A stretch of 64,000 nucleotides of DNA from Akkermansia muciniphila. Its GTDB lineage: Bacteria; Verrucomicrobiota; Verrucomicrobiia; Verrucomicrobiales; Akkermansiaceae. The position numbers and the translations under genes were made by a program. Each line of letters starts with the position of its first letter. The first letter of the stretch is position 1. This document shows positions 9,174 to 17,155 of the stretch, in pieces. The stretch is from contig NZ_CP156688.1 of the NCBI RefSeq assembly GCF_040616545.1, positions 2,852,001 through 2,916,000 on the forward strand. The letters are read 5' to 3'. The notes beneath the pieces were generated by a model that was not told the DNA's origin, made no database searches, and saw nothing but the letters and a program-made list of their open reading frames with translations.

Positions 9174-10316
9174 ATGAATAAAATTACCTCTATCAACGGA
9201 ATTCTACTATCATCTCAGAATGATTTTTATCAGCACGAGAAAAACAGTTCCGTTCACGTCACGGAGGACGAACGAACGGCCTGGAACGCCAAGGCTGAAG
9301 CATCTGACGTCAATTCCAAAGTCAGCACGGAAGCATTCGAAGCCCACAAAACGAACGCCACGGCCCACATCACGGAAGAAGAACGTAACCGATGGAATGC
9401 TGCTCCCGAAGTCGACGAAAGCGGCAATATGACGCTTGCCGGAAGTCTGACGACGGCAGGAGCCTATAACGCCAACGGCGGCATTAATATTCCAGTTGAT
9501 CCTGTAACGGATACCGATGCCGCCCGCTACCATGAGGTGAGGGTGCTTAATGAGATTACCAATGGAGCAGGACAAAACTATTTCAATTTTTCCACGCCCC
9601 CATGCGGTAAATTGCTATCGCCATTTTCCTGGCTGGCTACCTATTGGCCCAAACCGGCAACGGAAAATGGATGGGTGGTTTTTAATTTCCGATGCGCTCC
9701 TTTTGGCCAAGACAGTGACCGGGGCGGCTCCTATACCGCTGTAACCGGCATCTTTCTGCCCTTATCCACCGGTCTTGGCTATCAGCGCATGTTTCAGGTT
9801 GTTGCCGGGGGACTGTTTGATGTAACGCTTAATGAAGCATGGGCCACCCCTGACGATTATCCTTTCTCCGAACCTGTAAATGGCGTTGCCATGTGGTGGG
9901 ATGTTTACTTTGGGGACCAGCTCGCGGACCAGGACAACAAGATTCCCGCGCGCGGGCGATTTTGCCGATTCAACCACAATACCGGAAAGGTGGAGCTATT
10001 TAGTAAGACGGCGCTGTTACCTGCAAATTTCCGGTTACGGGGGATTGCGATAGCATGGGGAAATGAACATGACCATGGGGGGATTTGGGTTGTTGGAGTA
10101 AATGAGACAACGGGAGGCAGACTGGAGGCCTACCGCATTTGTGAAAAAACCTGGCTCACCTCTTCTTATCATAATTCTGTTAACACGCAAAATATAAGAT
10201 TGTTATGCAATAGAGAAGTTTTGGAAGTAGGAATTAATCCGCTAAAAACTTACACAGGGCTTTACGGGCAAAAATCCGTAGTGGCGGAATGGTGTGAAAT
10301 GATGGAGGTTAAATAA
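9174..10316 (+). CDS. Phage tail-fibre-like protein A with two HxT-ER-WN repeats
   Basis: 380 residues from the preferred ATG at 9174; this start is chosen because MNKITSINGILLSSQ aligns with MNTTNILNGVTLASR of the paralogue at 10744, though TTG 9039 and ATG 9105 stay in frame. The first 80 residues hold two modules of the form HxxNxxxHxTxxERxxWNA (HEKNSSVHVTEDERTAWNAK and HKTNATAHITEEERNRWNA), separated by SKVSTEAF. Modules of this type are familiar from phage tail appendage proteins, where they form trimeric shafts (family knowledge, not demonstrated here). The C-terminal 250 residues are rich in aromatic residues and may be a receptor-binding head, but match nothing I recognise. No signal peptide is present. 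It overlaps the next gene by TAATG. Confidence 0.65.
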   Translation: MNKITSINGILLSSQNDFYQHEKNSSVHVTEDERTAWNAKAEASDVNSKVSTEAFEAHKTNATAHITEEERNRWNAAPEVDESGNMTLAGSLTTAGAYNANGGINIPVDPVTDTDAARYHEVRVLNEITNGAGQNYFNFSTPPCGKLLSPFSWLATYWPKPATENGWVVFNFRCAPFGQDSDRGGSYTAVTGIFLPLSTGLGYQRMFQVVAGGLFDVTLNEAWATPDDYPFSEPVNGVAMWWDVYFGDQLADQDNKIPARGRFCRFNHNTGKVELFSKTALLPANFRLRGIAIAWGNEHDHGGIWVVGVNETTGGRLEAYRICEKTWLTSSYHNSVNTQNIRLLCNREVLEVGINPLKTYTGLYGQKSVVAEWCEMMEVK

Positions 10317-10738
10317 TGATGAAAGCACAATTACAATTTCAGTTTCCCGAACCCGGCAACTGGGGAAGGTTTATCCTGACAGCCGTATTCGTGGATAATA
10401 ACGGCTTCATCAAGTCCCGACGTTTCACACAGGATGATATTTCCCAGGAACAGGCAGAAACTTTCAAGGAAGTGGTAACACACATTGCCGTTTTATCCGA
10501 CGAATGGAAAGCGCTTCAAGTCTGGGTGCGGCTGGAACAAGTCACCGTCAGCCCACTCCCGGAGGAAGGGGAAGTATTCCCGGAATCCAGGGATGCGGTT
10601 GCGTTGACCGTGGAAGCAGTCAATGCCCGGGGAGGACGCAGACTTTTCACCAGTCAGGATTATTCGGAGTTCACGATGGTGGACGGGGCGGCAGTGGCGT
10701 TTTTCAACTACTTCACAACAAACAATAACGATCAATAA
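10316..10738 (+). CDS. Small protein of the tail-fibre-like cassette, unknown function
   Basis: 140 residues; begins at an ATG that overlaps the previous stop (TAATG at 10314-10318), with GGAGG 8 bp upstream, so translation is probably coupled. A second ATG follows immediately (MMK). The sequence has no signal peptide or membrane segment: MKAQLQFQFPEPGNWGRFIL at the start, a beta-rich appearance, and a C-terminus ending FFNYFTTNNNDQ. Small genes between tail-fibre genes often encode fibre-assembly chaperones or accessory baseplate proteins; that role here is inference from position only. Confidence 0.65.
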   Translation: MMKAQLQFQFPEPGNWGRFILTAVFVDNNGFIKSRRFTQDDISQEQAETFKEVVTHIAVLSDEWKALQVWVRLEQVTVSPLPEEGEVFPESRDAVALTVEAVNARGGRRLFTSQDYSEFTMVDGAAVAFFNYFTTNNNDQ

Positions 10739-10743
10739 TAATC

Positions 10744-12327
10744 ATGAATACTACTAATATTCTTAACGGAGTCACTCTGGCATCCCGTGATGAAGTAACC
10801 GAACACACCGAAAATGCGACAATGCATTTGACGCAAGAAGAACGTGAGAAATGGAATACCCGAGAAACGAAGGGAGTGTTAACGGCCACGCAGGATGGAC
10901 TGGACACACACACTGAAAATATGACCGTTCACATTACGGAAGAGGAACGTACCACATGGAATGCGAAAGCCGATTCTTCTGAACTTGGCTCCAAGGTGAG
11001 TATAGCTACCTTCACTACTCATAAAAATGATTCTACGGTTCATATTACTGCTCAGGAAAGGAATAAATGGAATGCTACCGCTCCATCCAACCTTGCTACT
11101 CTTGATGGCAATAATACCTTTACCGGCAACAATATTCACACAGGAACGGAAACGTTTAACGGTTCGCTTGTCGTGAATGGAAATACGCGAAAAAATACGT
11201 TGGAAAGCACTGATACGGCCCTCCTGACTGTCCGTGGGGCAAAGATCGTTTCCCGTATGCAAGCAGTCTACGATTCATTTTTTGCGTTCTCAACACAAGA
11301 AGATTACCATGGGGGCGGGTGCTGGACGAATGCATCAGCAATACCGCAAAAAGGAGTTTTAACCACACTTGTGGGGGAAGGACACAAAGATGACGGTGCA
11401 AACTCACAATGGATACACATCGAATGCCCAAATAAGTCTGTGGTACATTTTGGAGCGTCGCTCCGCTTTTTTGGCTGGGTATACGACAGGGCCGTCTCCA
11501 TATGGGAAGAAGCTCCCTGGGCTTTACATGTACCTCTGACAGATAAGTCAGCAGAAATAGGCTATGGTCATTCCACATGTGTGTGGACGTTAATAGGAAA
11601 AAATTACTGTGGCAACAAACTGCCTGTGCTCATCGCTTACAATGTATACGTTCATAAACCTATTTTTGCCGCCATCTTTTGGGACAGAACCTACTTTCCT
11701 CTCCACACAACGTGGGGCCTGCATGGTACACCAGAGTATGATCCGGATTACGGTACGGATATTGGCGTTCACCGTCACCGTTATAAAGTTAGTCTCGCGG
11801 CGTATTTTGGCACCAGAGGAGAATATAATTCATTAGGGTATGCTGATGCTTATTCCCTTGGGAAGGCTTATATGTGCGGAGGAGGACAAACCATTTCCAC
11901 CGTTGACGGCATCACGGAAAAAGCTGTTATCCGCACGTATTCAACTAGTGTTACTGCCGAGGAGGCTGTTTTAGAAGAAAAAATACTGTGCAGTATGTAT
12001 GGGCTGAAAGTCGTCGAGCCCTACAATTGGGAAGATAATTTTGAAACTGCTTACACTATCGAACCGGAGGGCGGAACCATCACGGGCCATGTCAATTGTG
12101 ATGGAGAGAACCGTCCGGATTACGGCTGGTGCGGAGCAGTTATCAGCCTCGCGGAATGGGTGCAACCATCGCAGTTCTCTGTACATAAAGACAACAGCGG
12201 TCCCATAGATATTATTGTTGCTCCGAATGAAACTGGAAAGGAACGCTGGTGCTATGTGCTCACAGGGCTAATCAACCGGGGTGGTTCCAAAATCATTAAA
12301 ATTATGCAAAAGGCATCACAACTATAA
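10744..12327 (+). CDS. Phage tail-fibre-like protein B with three HxT-ER-WN repeats
   Basis: 527 residues, start ATG 5 bp after the previous stop and without an evident Shine-Dalgarno. Three modules occupy roughly residues 20-115: HTENATMHLTQEEREKWN, HTENMTVHITEEERTTWNAK and HKNDSTVHITAQERNKWNA. The last two, with the linker SSELGSKVSIATFTT, match protein A almost position for position. A threonine/asparagine-rich beta-stretch follows (DGNNTFTGNNIHTGTETFNG), typical of phage fibre shafts. The C-terminal 350 residues differ from protein A and are unidentified; they could bind a cell-surface ligand. No export signal. Lower G+C and different codon use from katE and ccsBA suggest transfer. A two-hairpin terminator region follows. 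Confidence 0.65.
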   Translation: MNTTNILNGVTLASRDEVTEHTENATMHLTQEEREKWNTRETKGVLTATQDGLDTHTENMTVHITEEERTTWNAKADSSELGSKVSIATFTTHKNDSTVHITAQERNKWNATAPSNLATLDGNNTFTGNNIHTGTETFNGSLVVNGNTRKNTLESTDTALLTVRGAKIVSRMQAVYDSFFAFSTQEDYHGGGCWTNASAIPQKGVLTTLVGEGHKDDGANSQWIHIECPNKSVVHFGASLRFFGWVYDRAVSIWEEAPWALHVPLTDKSAEIGYGHSTCVWTLIGKNYCGNKLPVLIAYNVYVHKPIFAAIFWDRTYFPLHTTWGLHGTPEYDPDYGTDIGVHRHRYKVSLAAYFGTRGEYNSLGYADAYSLGKAYMCGGGQTISTVDGITEKAVIRTYSTSVTAEEAVLEEKILCSMYGLKVVEPYNWEDNFETAYTIEPEGGTITGHVNCDGENRPDYGWCGAVISLAEWVQPSQFSVHKDNSGPIDIIVAPNETGKERWCYVLTGLINRGGSKIIKIMQKASQL

Positions 12328-12383
12328 TTATAAATAGGCTACATACTCACAATGGCATTAAAATAGCCGATAGAACCAGATGC

Positions 12384-12410
12384 GGTTCTCTCCTTGAAAC
12401 AGGGAGAACC
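12384..12410 (+). terminator. Hairpin downstream of the cassette
   Basis: GGTTCTCTCC (12384-12393) can pair with GGGAGAACC (12402-12410) with one bulge. No T run follows, so alone it is a weak terminator; it may act with the hairpin 37 bp further on. Confidence 0.45.
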
Positions 12411-12446
12411 AAGCAAATGCGTTCACCGAATGTTTGAAGCCAAACC

Positions 12447-12480
12447 GCCCTGTTTCCAGATTTGGAAACAGGGCTTTATT
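12447..12480 (+). terminator. Intrinsic terminator of the tail-fibre-like cassette
   Basis: Perfect 12-bp stem GCCCTGTTTCCA (12447-12458) / TGGAAACAGGGC (12463-12474), loop GATT, followed by TTTATT. It ends the rightward cassette about 120 bp after its last stop codon. Confidence 0.85.
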
Positions 12481-12655
12481 ATTTCAAACCGGCTCTTTTG
12501 AATGCCAGCCTGAAAATTTTTTCCTCGCGGCCCTCATGCTTTAGCTTTGTGACCATTTGAATATGGGTGATGGCATGGACACTGAATGTAGCAAGGAAAC
12601 GTTGCAAATTATTCTGCACATGACAGGCGTCCGTCCACAAATCCATAACAAAAGA
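12481..12655. other. Spacer between cassette terminator and tRNA terminator
   Basis: Together with the two hairpins on its left it makes up the gene-free stretch from 12328 to 12692. Short open frames here look random. No integrase remnant or repeated tRNA sequence is seen. Confidence 0.4.
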
Positions 12656-12686
12656 AAGCCCCGCAAGACGTTAAGCTTGCGAGGCT
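12656..12686 (-). terminator. Terminator of tRNA-Val
   Basis: Read leftward: AAGCCTCGCAAG (complement of 12675-12686) pairs with the complement of 12656-12667 with one mismatch, and a T-rich tract (TTTCTTTTG) follows. It lies 6 bp past the tRNA 3' end. Confidence 0.75.
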
Positions 12687-12692
12687 TATTGA

Positions 12693-12767
12693 TGGTACAC
12701 GGAGAGGGATTCGAACCCCCGACCAACTGTGTGTAAGACAGCCGCTCTACCACTGAGCTATCCGTGC
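12693..12767 (-). tRNA. tRNA-Val (anticodon UAC)
   Basis: On the minus strand the sequence folds into a complete cloverleaf: acceptor GCACGGA/TCCGTGT (one G-U pair at position 1-72), D-arm GCTCAGTGGTAGAGC, anticodon stem GCTGT/ACAGT with loop CTTACAC (anticodon TAC, valine), T-arm GGGGGTTCGAATCCC, and an encoded 3' ACCA. 75 nt including CCA. It lies between ccsBA and its own terminator and may be read with ccsBA or from its own promoter in the 75-bp gap. Confidence 0.95.
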
Positions 12768-12842
12768 ATGAGGTGGCAAGAATATATACCGGGGAATCCG
12801 GAACGGCAAGGAGAAAATGAGAAAAATGCGTCCTTCCCTCCC

Positions 12843-15494
12843 CTACCTGATGTCCACGCGCCGGAGCGCGCGGTAGTGCAGGATGATAAAGAGGACGCAC
12901 AGGACGGCCTCAGACCAGTAGAAGATGTCCAGGGCGTCCCGCCCGGAGGTGAAGCCGTAGGAGTGCAGCCCCACGCCCAGCATGTTGACGCCCCACCAGG
13001 CAAAGGCGATGATGACGCCGCCCACCACGTTGCTGAAGTGGAGCAGCCAGGGGGAGAGCCACCCGGCCTTGCGCGCATGCAGCACGATCAACTGCCACAG
13101 CACAATCATCAGCGCCCCGTTTTCCTTGGGGTCCCAACCCCAGAAGCGGCCCCAGGATTCATTGCCCCAGATGCCGCCGAAAACCGTTCCCACCAGCGTG
13201 AATACCAGGGAGAAGCACAGGATGCCGTAAGCCATGCGGTCCAGGGACAGTTCCGTTTTCCTGCCGATCAGGTGCAGGGGGGAGGCCAGCAGGTACACAT
13301 GGGAGAGCACCGCCGCCAGCAGTCCCGCCGCATACCCCAGCACAATGGTGATGACATGGGTGGAGAGCAGGAAGTTGGAGCGCAGGATGGCTACCAGCGG
13401 GTCCATGTGGTCCACCGCCTGGGAGGATTCATACAGAATGCCCATCTGGCAGGAGAGCGCCCCCAGCAGCAGCCCCGCCGCCAGCACGATGCCCTTTTTG
13501 CTGAACAGCTCCGCCACCAGGGCGCAGAGCACGCCCATGCAGGCGATGAAGGCGATGGTTTCATACGTGTTGCCCACCGGGGATCTCATGGTGATCATCA
13601 CGCGGATGGCCAGGGCCGCCACCAGCACGCCGGTTCCCGCCGCTCCCAGCAGCCACGCCAGGCTGAACCCGCCGGGCCGCAGGAAGCGCCGCCAGAGCGG
13701 AGCGCCGGCGGAAGGCCGGAAAAGGGCGCAGACCAGCAGGCACACGAACGCCGCCACAAAGACAGCCAGGGAGACGTAAAGCGGGTCCAGGCGGTAGTAG
13801 AAGATTTCCCTTTCCAGGCTGTGCCGCTCCCCGGCGGAGGCGGCTTCATTGGGCTGCGCCAATTTTTCCAGCAGCAGTCCTTCCGCCTTCATCCTCAGTC
13901 CGGACGCTTCCTTCCCTTCCATGCCCATGGCCTTGCGCTCCAGCAGGGAGGCCATGGCCAGAAAGGCCCCGGTGGATTTGTCCGGGGCAGCCGTCCACAG
14001 GCGCTCCCCATCGTGGTTTCCGGCGGGGAACCAGCGGGGGAATTCCATCCGCTCCATGGCAGCGGGGTCTTCCAGCATGATCCGTGAGCCGAGCATCCAC
14101 CCCCGCACCACGTCAAAGTTGCGGGAAAGGGCCAGGATTTCCTTCTGGGCTTCCGTAAGGTTTCCTTCTCCCAGCATCCGGATTTCCCGGACGGCACGGG
14201 TCATTTCCTGCCAGCGTTCCGCAATCTGCGCGTAGGAGTATTTTTTACGCTTGTCCGCCTGGCCAGGCAGGTGCAGCTGCGTGACCACCTCTTCCCGGTT
14301 GACCAGAAAAACGGGGTACTGCTCCGCCAGTTCCGGGCGGAACATGCAGTCCAGCATCCATTCCACCGGGGAGAGCTTCTTTTTCCCCTCCGGCGTATTG
14401 ATGGAGAAGCTTCTTTTGCCCAGCGTCCGGAGCAGATGGAAGCCCGCATACGTGGAGACGGGCTTCAGCCGCCCGCCGTCCTGCACGGCCATTCCCCCGG
14501 CGCGTTCCACCAGGAAGGAGGACCAGGGCGCATAGTTCTTCACTTCAACCGGATGGGCGGCAGGCCTGGCCGCCAGCATGCCGATTCCGAAGATGGCGGC
14601 CACCAGCACGCAAACGCCTACCAGCCGCAGGCGGCGTCTTCCGCCGGGAACGGACGGTTCCGGCTGTTCCCCGGCTGCCTCCATCCCTGCGGGAACCTGC
14701 CCCGGCTTACGGCGCAGGTATCTTCCAAAGACCAAGCCAAAGTGCCACAGCAGCCCCGCCGCAATGATGTAGGAGGACCATTTGGGCATTTGCTCCAGGG
14801 GGTTGTGCGAGGCGCGGAGGATGGAGATGAGCCTGCCGGGGTGCAGGGAGTCCTGCCCCCAGCTCATCTGGTACAGCGTCCACCCGGAGAGGCGCAGCGG
14901 CTCATTCATGCGGATGACGGCGTCATACTGGCCTCCGGATTCCGGAAAGACGGTTACCTGGGATTCATAGGATTTGGGCTTGGAGGTGCCGGGGTAGAAT
15001 TCCGGCACAAAGCGGTTCAGGCGCAGGTCAAACGGCAGGGCCTGCTCATGCACCCGGTCCCCCTGGGGCAGTTCCACCTGGTCCACGGCCACCGTCATTT
15101 TATTGCCAAGCATGATGCCGGCCAGCAGCAGCAGAATTCCGCCATGGGCCACCAGAATGCCCGCGTGCTTCCACGTCCACCGGACGCGGAACATGCCCCC
15201 TATGAGCAGGTTGATGAACAGAAGAGTGCACGTGATTCCCATGCCGGGCAGCGGGAGGGAGATGAGGGAGTGCTCCCCGCCCAGGGGAATCAGCACATAC
15301 GGCGCGCCGAAGAAGGATTCTATGGCGGCTTCCGACCCCATGGAGGAGGACAGGCGCACCTGGTGCAGCGTGCCGGCAAACGTAAGCACCAGCAGTACCA
15401 GCATCAGGGCGATGCCCAGCCCGTAGCTTCCGGCAAATTTCCAGAGCCGCCGGCCATAGTCCCTCCATTTCGTATCCGTGTGCTTCCCGTCCAT
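12843..15494 (-). CDS. ccsBA: Fused System II cytochrome c synthetase (ResB-CcsA fusion)
   Basis: Attaches haem covalently to apocytochromes c at the outer face of the cytoplasmic membrane. The 883-residue protein joins two usually separate subunits: an N-terminal ResB/CcsB-like part (membrane segments around residues 20-40, 85-105 and 110-130, then a periplasmic region with a further segment near 240-260) and a C-terminal CcsA part with at least eight membrane helices. The tryptophan-rich haem-handling WWD motif is present near residue 788 (WGNESWGRFWGWDPKENG). Conserved membrane histidines follow in LLHFSNVVGG and precede in LSTHVITIVLG. Fusion proteins of this type occur in epsilonproteobacteria and Bacteroidota. 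It implies that the organism makes c-type cytochromes. It stands alone upstream of tRNA-Val. Confidence 0.93.
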   Translation of the reverse strand: MDGKHTDTKWRDYGRRLWKFAGSYGLGIALMLVLLVLTFAGTLHQVRLSSSMGSEAAIESFFGAPYVLIPLGGEHSLISLPLPGMGITCTLLFINLLIGGMFRVRWTWKHAGILVAHGGILLLLAGIMLGNKMTVAVDQVELPQGDRVHEQALPFDLRLNRFVPEFYPGTSKPKSYESQVTVFPESGGQYDAVIRMNEPLRLSGWTLYQMSWGQDSLHPGRLISILRASHNPLEQMPKWSSYIIAAGLLWHFGLVFGRYLRRKPGQVPAGMEAAGEQPEPSVPGGRRRLRLVGVCVLVAAIFGIGMLAARPAAHPVEVKNYAPWSSFLVERAGGMAVQDGGRLKPVSTYAGFHLLRTLGKRSFSINTPEGKKKLSPVEWMLDCMFRPELAEQYPVFLVNREEVVTQLHLPGQADKRKKYSYAQIAERWQEMTRAVREIRMLGEGNLTEAQKEILALSRNFDVVRGWMLGSRIMLEDPAAMERMEFPRWFPAGNHDGERLWTAAPDKSTGAFLAMASLLERKAMGMEGKEASGLRMKAEGLLLEKLAQPNEAASAGERHSLEREIFYYRLDPLYVSLAVFVAAFVCLLVCALFRPSAGAPLWRRFLRPGGFSLAWLLGAAGTGVLVAALAIRVMITMRSPVGNTYETIAFIACMGVLCALVAELFSKKGIVLAAGLLLGALSCQMGILYESSQAVDHMDPLVAILRSNFLLSTHVITIVLGYAAGLLAAVLSHVYLLASPLHLIGRKTELSLDRMAYGILCFSLVFTLVGTVFGGIWGNESWGRFWGWDPKENGALMIVLWQLIVLHARKAGWLSPWLLHFSNVVGGVIIAFAWWGVNMLGVGLHSYGFTSGRDALDIFYWSEAVLCVLFIILHYRALRRVDIR

Positions 15495-15514
15495 CAGTGT
15501 AATGCGTCCGTATG

Positions 15515-15560
15515 TAAAAAAGCGGGACCGATCACACGATCAGCTCGTGAAACCGGCCCC
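15515..15560 (-). terminator. Terminator-like hairpin after the rubrerythrin gene
   Basis: Read leftward: GGGGCCG pairs with CGGTCCC (one G-U), an inner CACGA/TCGTG stem caps the structure, and GCTTTTTT follows. It lies about 25 bp beyond the rubrerythrin stop codon and 20 bp before the ccsBA start, so it separates the two minus-strand genes. Confidence 0.75.
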
Positions 15561-15585
15561 AATCAAGTTCTTGGAGAAAGGAGGA

Positions 15586-16161
15586 TTAGAAGTTATCCGC
15601 CAGTTCTTCAAAGTACGCCTGGGGATGCACGCAGGCCGGGCATACCTTGGGGGCGGTGGCTCCGGTGTGCACGTAACCGCAGTTGCGGCACTTCCACTGG
15701 ATTTCCTTTTCCTTGGCAAATACCTTGCCGTCGCGCACGTTTTCAGCCAGCTTCAGGTAGCGGGCTTCATGGTGCTGTTCCACGGTGGCAATCTTGCGGA
15801 AGGTTTCCGCAATGGCCGGGAAGCCTTCCCTGTCCGCCACCTCGGCAAACGTGGGGTACATTTCGGACCATTCGTCGCGCTCTCCGGCCGCGGCGGCCAG
15901 CAAGCATTCCTCCGTGGATTCCAGGGGAGCCGTGCAGACGGTGTGGGTCACTTCAATGCAGGCGTCCTTAAGCAGTTTGAAAAACACCTTGGCATGTTCC
16001 TTTTCATTGTCAGCCGTTTCCAGGAAGATGGCCGCAATCTGCTCGTAGCCTGCTTTCTTGGCTACACCGGCAAAGTAGGTGTAACGGTTGCGCGCTTCGG
16101 ATTCCCCGGCAAACGCCTTGAGGAGATTCTTTTCTGTTTCTGTGCCTTTGATGGATTTCAT
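15586..16161 (-). CDS. rbr: Rubrerythrin (peroxide reductase)
   Basis: Cytoplasmic non-haem iron protein that reduces hydrogen peroxide in anaerobes. 191 residues, the usual length. The N-terminal ferritin-like four-helix domain has the diiron ligands in FAGESEARNRY, ETADNEKEHAKVF and the later EQHHEARY helix. The C-terminal rubredoxin-like domain has two Cys pairs, CRNCG and CPACVHP, that hold one iron. The start ATG at 16161 gives the expected MKSIKGTETEKNLLKAFAGE beginning. The gene is flanked by its own terminator-like hairpin and a 302-bp upstream gap, so it is probably monocistronic. With katE it forms the visible oxidative-stress equipment of this window. Confidence 0.97.
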   Translation of the reverse strand: MKSIKGTETEKNLLKAFAGESEARNRYTYFAGVAKKAGYEQIAAIFLETADNEKEHAKVFFKLLKDACIEVTHTVCTAPLESTEECLLAAAAGERDEWSEMYPTFAEVADREGFPAIAETFRKIATVEQHHEARYLKLAENVRDGKVFAKEKEIQWKCRNCGYVHTGATAPKVCPACVHPQAYFEELADNF

Positions 16162-16463
16162 AAATTAGTCATCGGGTTGCGTAAGCGGGAGTATCCTAAT
16201 AACGGCCTGTAAAAAAACAAGCATTTATTGAATGAATCTAAAAAATAGGCATATCCGGGAGTAATTCGGCACTTTTCCCAGACGGGAAAGCTCGCGGATG
16301 CCGCATTCCCGCTGTAAGCCTCCCCATCCGCCAACGAAAAAACGGGCCTCCAGGGAACAGGCAACCTTCCGCACCGCGAGGCCGGGCCGGGGAATGAAAC
16401 GGGCCGTTTGACATTCCACAGACAGATACTAGAATTATAAAAAGCCGCCCAGAAGCTCAATCC
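16162..16463. other. Divergent intergenic region rubrerythrin / GNAT
   Basis: 302 bp holding the start signals of both flanking genes. The rightward promoter at 16408-16435 is clear; the leftward one for rubrerythrin is not, although TTGTTT with a TAGGAT 16 bp further on is present. No other gene or RNA is seen. Confidence 0.5.
16408..16435 (+). promoter_or_regulatory. Sigma-70-type promoter of the GNAT gene
   Basis: Perfect -35 TTGACA (16408-16413), 16-bp spacer, -10 TAGAAT (16430-16435). The predicted start near 16442 leaves a leader of about 22 nt before the ATG at 16464. It shows that this organism uses canonical sigma-70 boxes, which helps in judging the other intergenic regions. Confidence 0.75.
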
Positions 16464-17060
16464 ATGGATTCCACCAATACGCCCGCTTTAGAAACAGAAA
16501 GGCTGATTCTGAGAAGATTTACAGAAAAGGACCTGGACGCCTTGTTCCATATTTACAGTGATGAAGAGGTGAACACGTATCTGCCGTGGTTTCCGCTGGC
16601 CTCCGTGGAGGAAGCCGGGGTTCTTTTCAAAGAAAAGTATCTGGAAGTATACAGGCAACCTCATGGATACCATTACGCCATCTGCCTGAAGAACGGCCAG
16701 GCGCCTGTAGGGTATATCCACGCAGGTACGGACGGGAGTCATGACCTCGGTTACGGATTGCTCAAGGAGTTCTGGCACAGAGGCCTCGTGACGGAAGCGG
16801 CCAGGGCTGTCGTCGGCCAGCTGAAAAAGGACGGCGTCCCCTTCATCACCGCCACGCACGATATCAGGAATCCCCGCAGCGGCGGCGTGATGAAACAGCT
16901 GGGCATGCACTACCAGTATTCCTATGAAGAGCAGTGGCAGCCCAAGGATATTCCGGTCATCTTCCGCCTGTACCAGTTGAATCTTGATGGACAAGAGAAC
17001 CGGGTATATATGGAATACTGGAATCAATCATCCATCCGTTTTAAGGAAGCAGGAGTCTGA
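16464..17060 (+). CDS. GNAT-family N-acetyltransferase (RimJ/RimL-like)
   Basis: Transfers an acetyl group from acetyl-CoA to an amine; the substrate is unknown. 198 residues. It opens with the family hallmark LETERLILRRFTEKDLDALF, and the acetyl-CoA pyrophosphate-binding turn is GLLKEFWHRGLVTEAA. The following helix and HDIRNPRSGGVMKQLGMHY match the end of RimJ/RimL-type domains, which acetylate protein N-termini or small amines. The tail beyond residue 165 is slightly longer than in RimL. It has a good promoter directly upstream and no same-strand neighbour, so it is a single-gene unit. Confidence 0.88.
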   Translation: MDSTNTPALETERLILRRFTEKDLDALFHIYSDEEVNTYLPWFPLASVEEAGVLFKEKYLEVYRQPHGYHYAICLKNGQAPVGYIHAGTDGSHDLGYGLLKEFWHRGLVTEAARAVVGQLKKDGVPFITATHDIRNPRSGGVMKQLGMHYQYSYEEQWQPKDIPVIFRLYQLNLDGQENRVYMEYWNQSSIRFKEAGV

Positions 17061-17155
17061 ATCCCGGATGGCCGGACCGGTTCCCGCCCTCCTTTCCGGC
17101 ATCAGGAGCAGCGCGTAACCGCCCCGTTCAACATCCCAAATGCATCCGCTGCCGG

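Noticed and set aside
12656-12767. tRNA-Val as the attachment site of the tail-fibre-like cassette
   Set aside because: No second copy of the tRNA 3' end was found on the katE side and no integrase is present.
12729-15971. Long plus-strand frames opposite to ccsBA and rubrerythrin
   Set aside because: Both true genes on the minus strand have diagnostic motifs; the plus-strand products are Gln/His/Gly-rich shadows.
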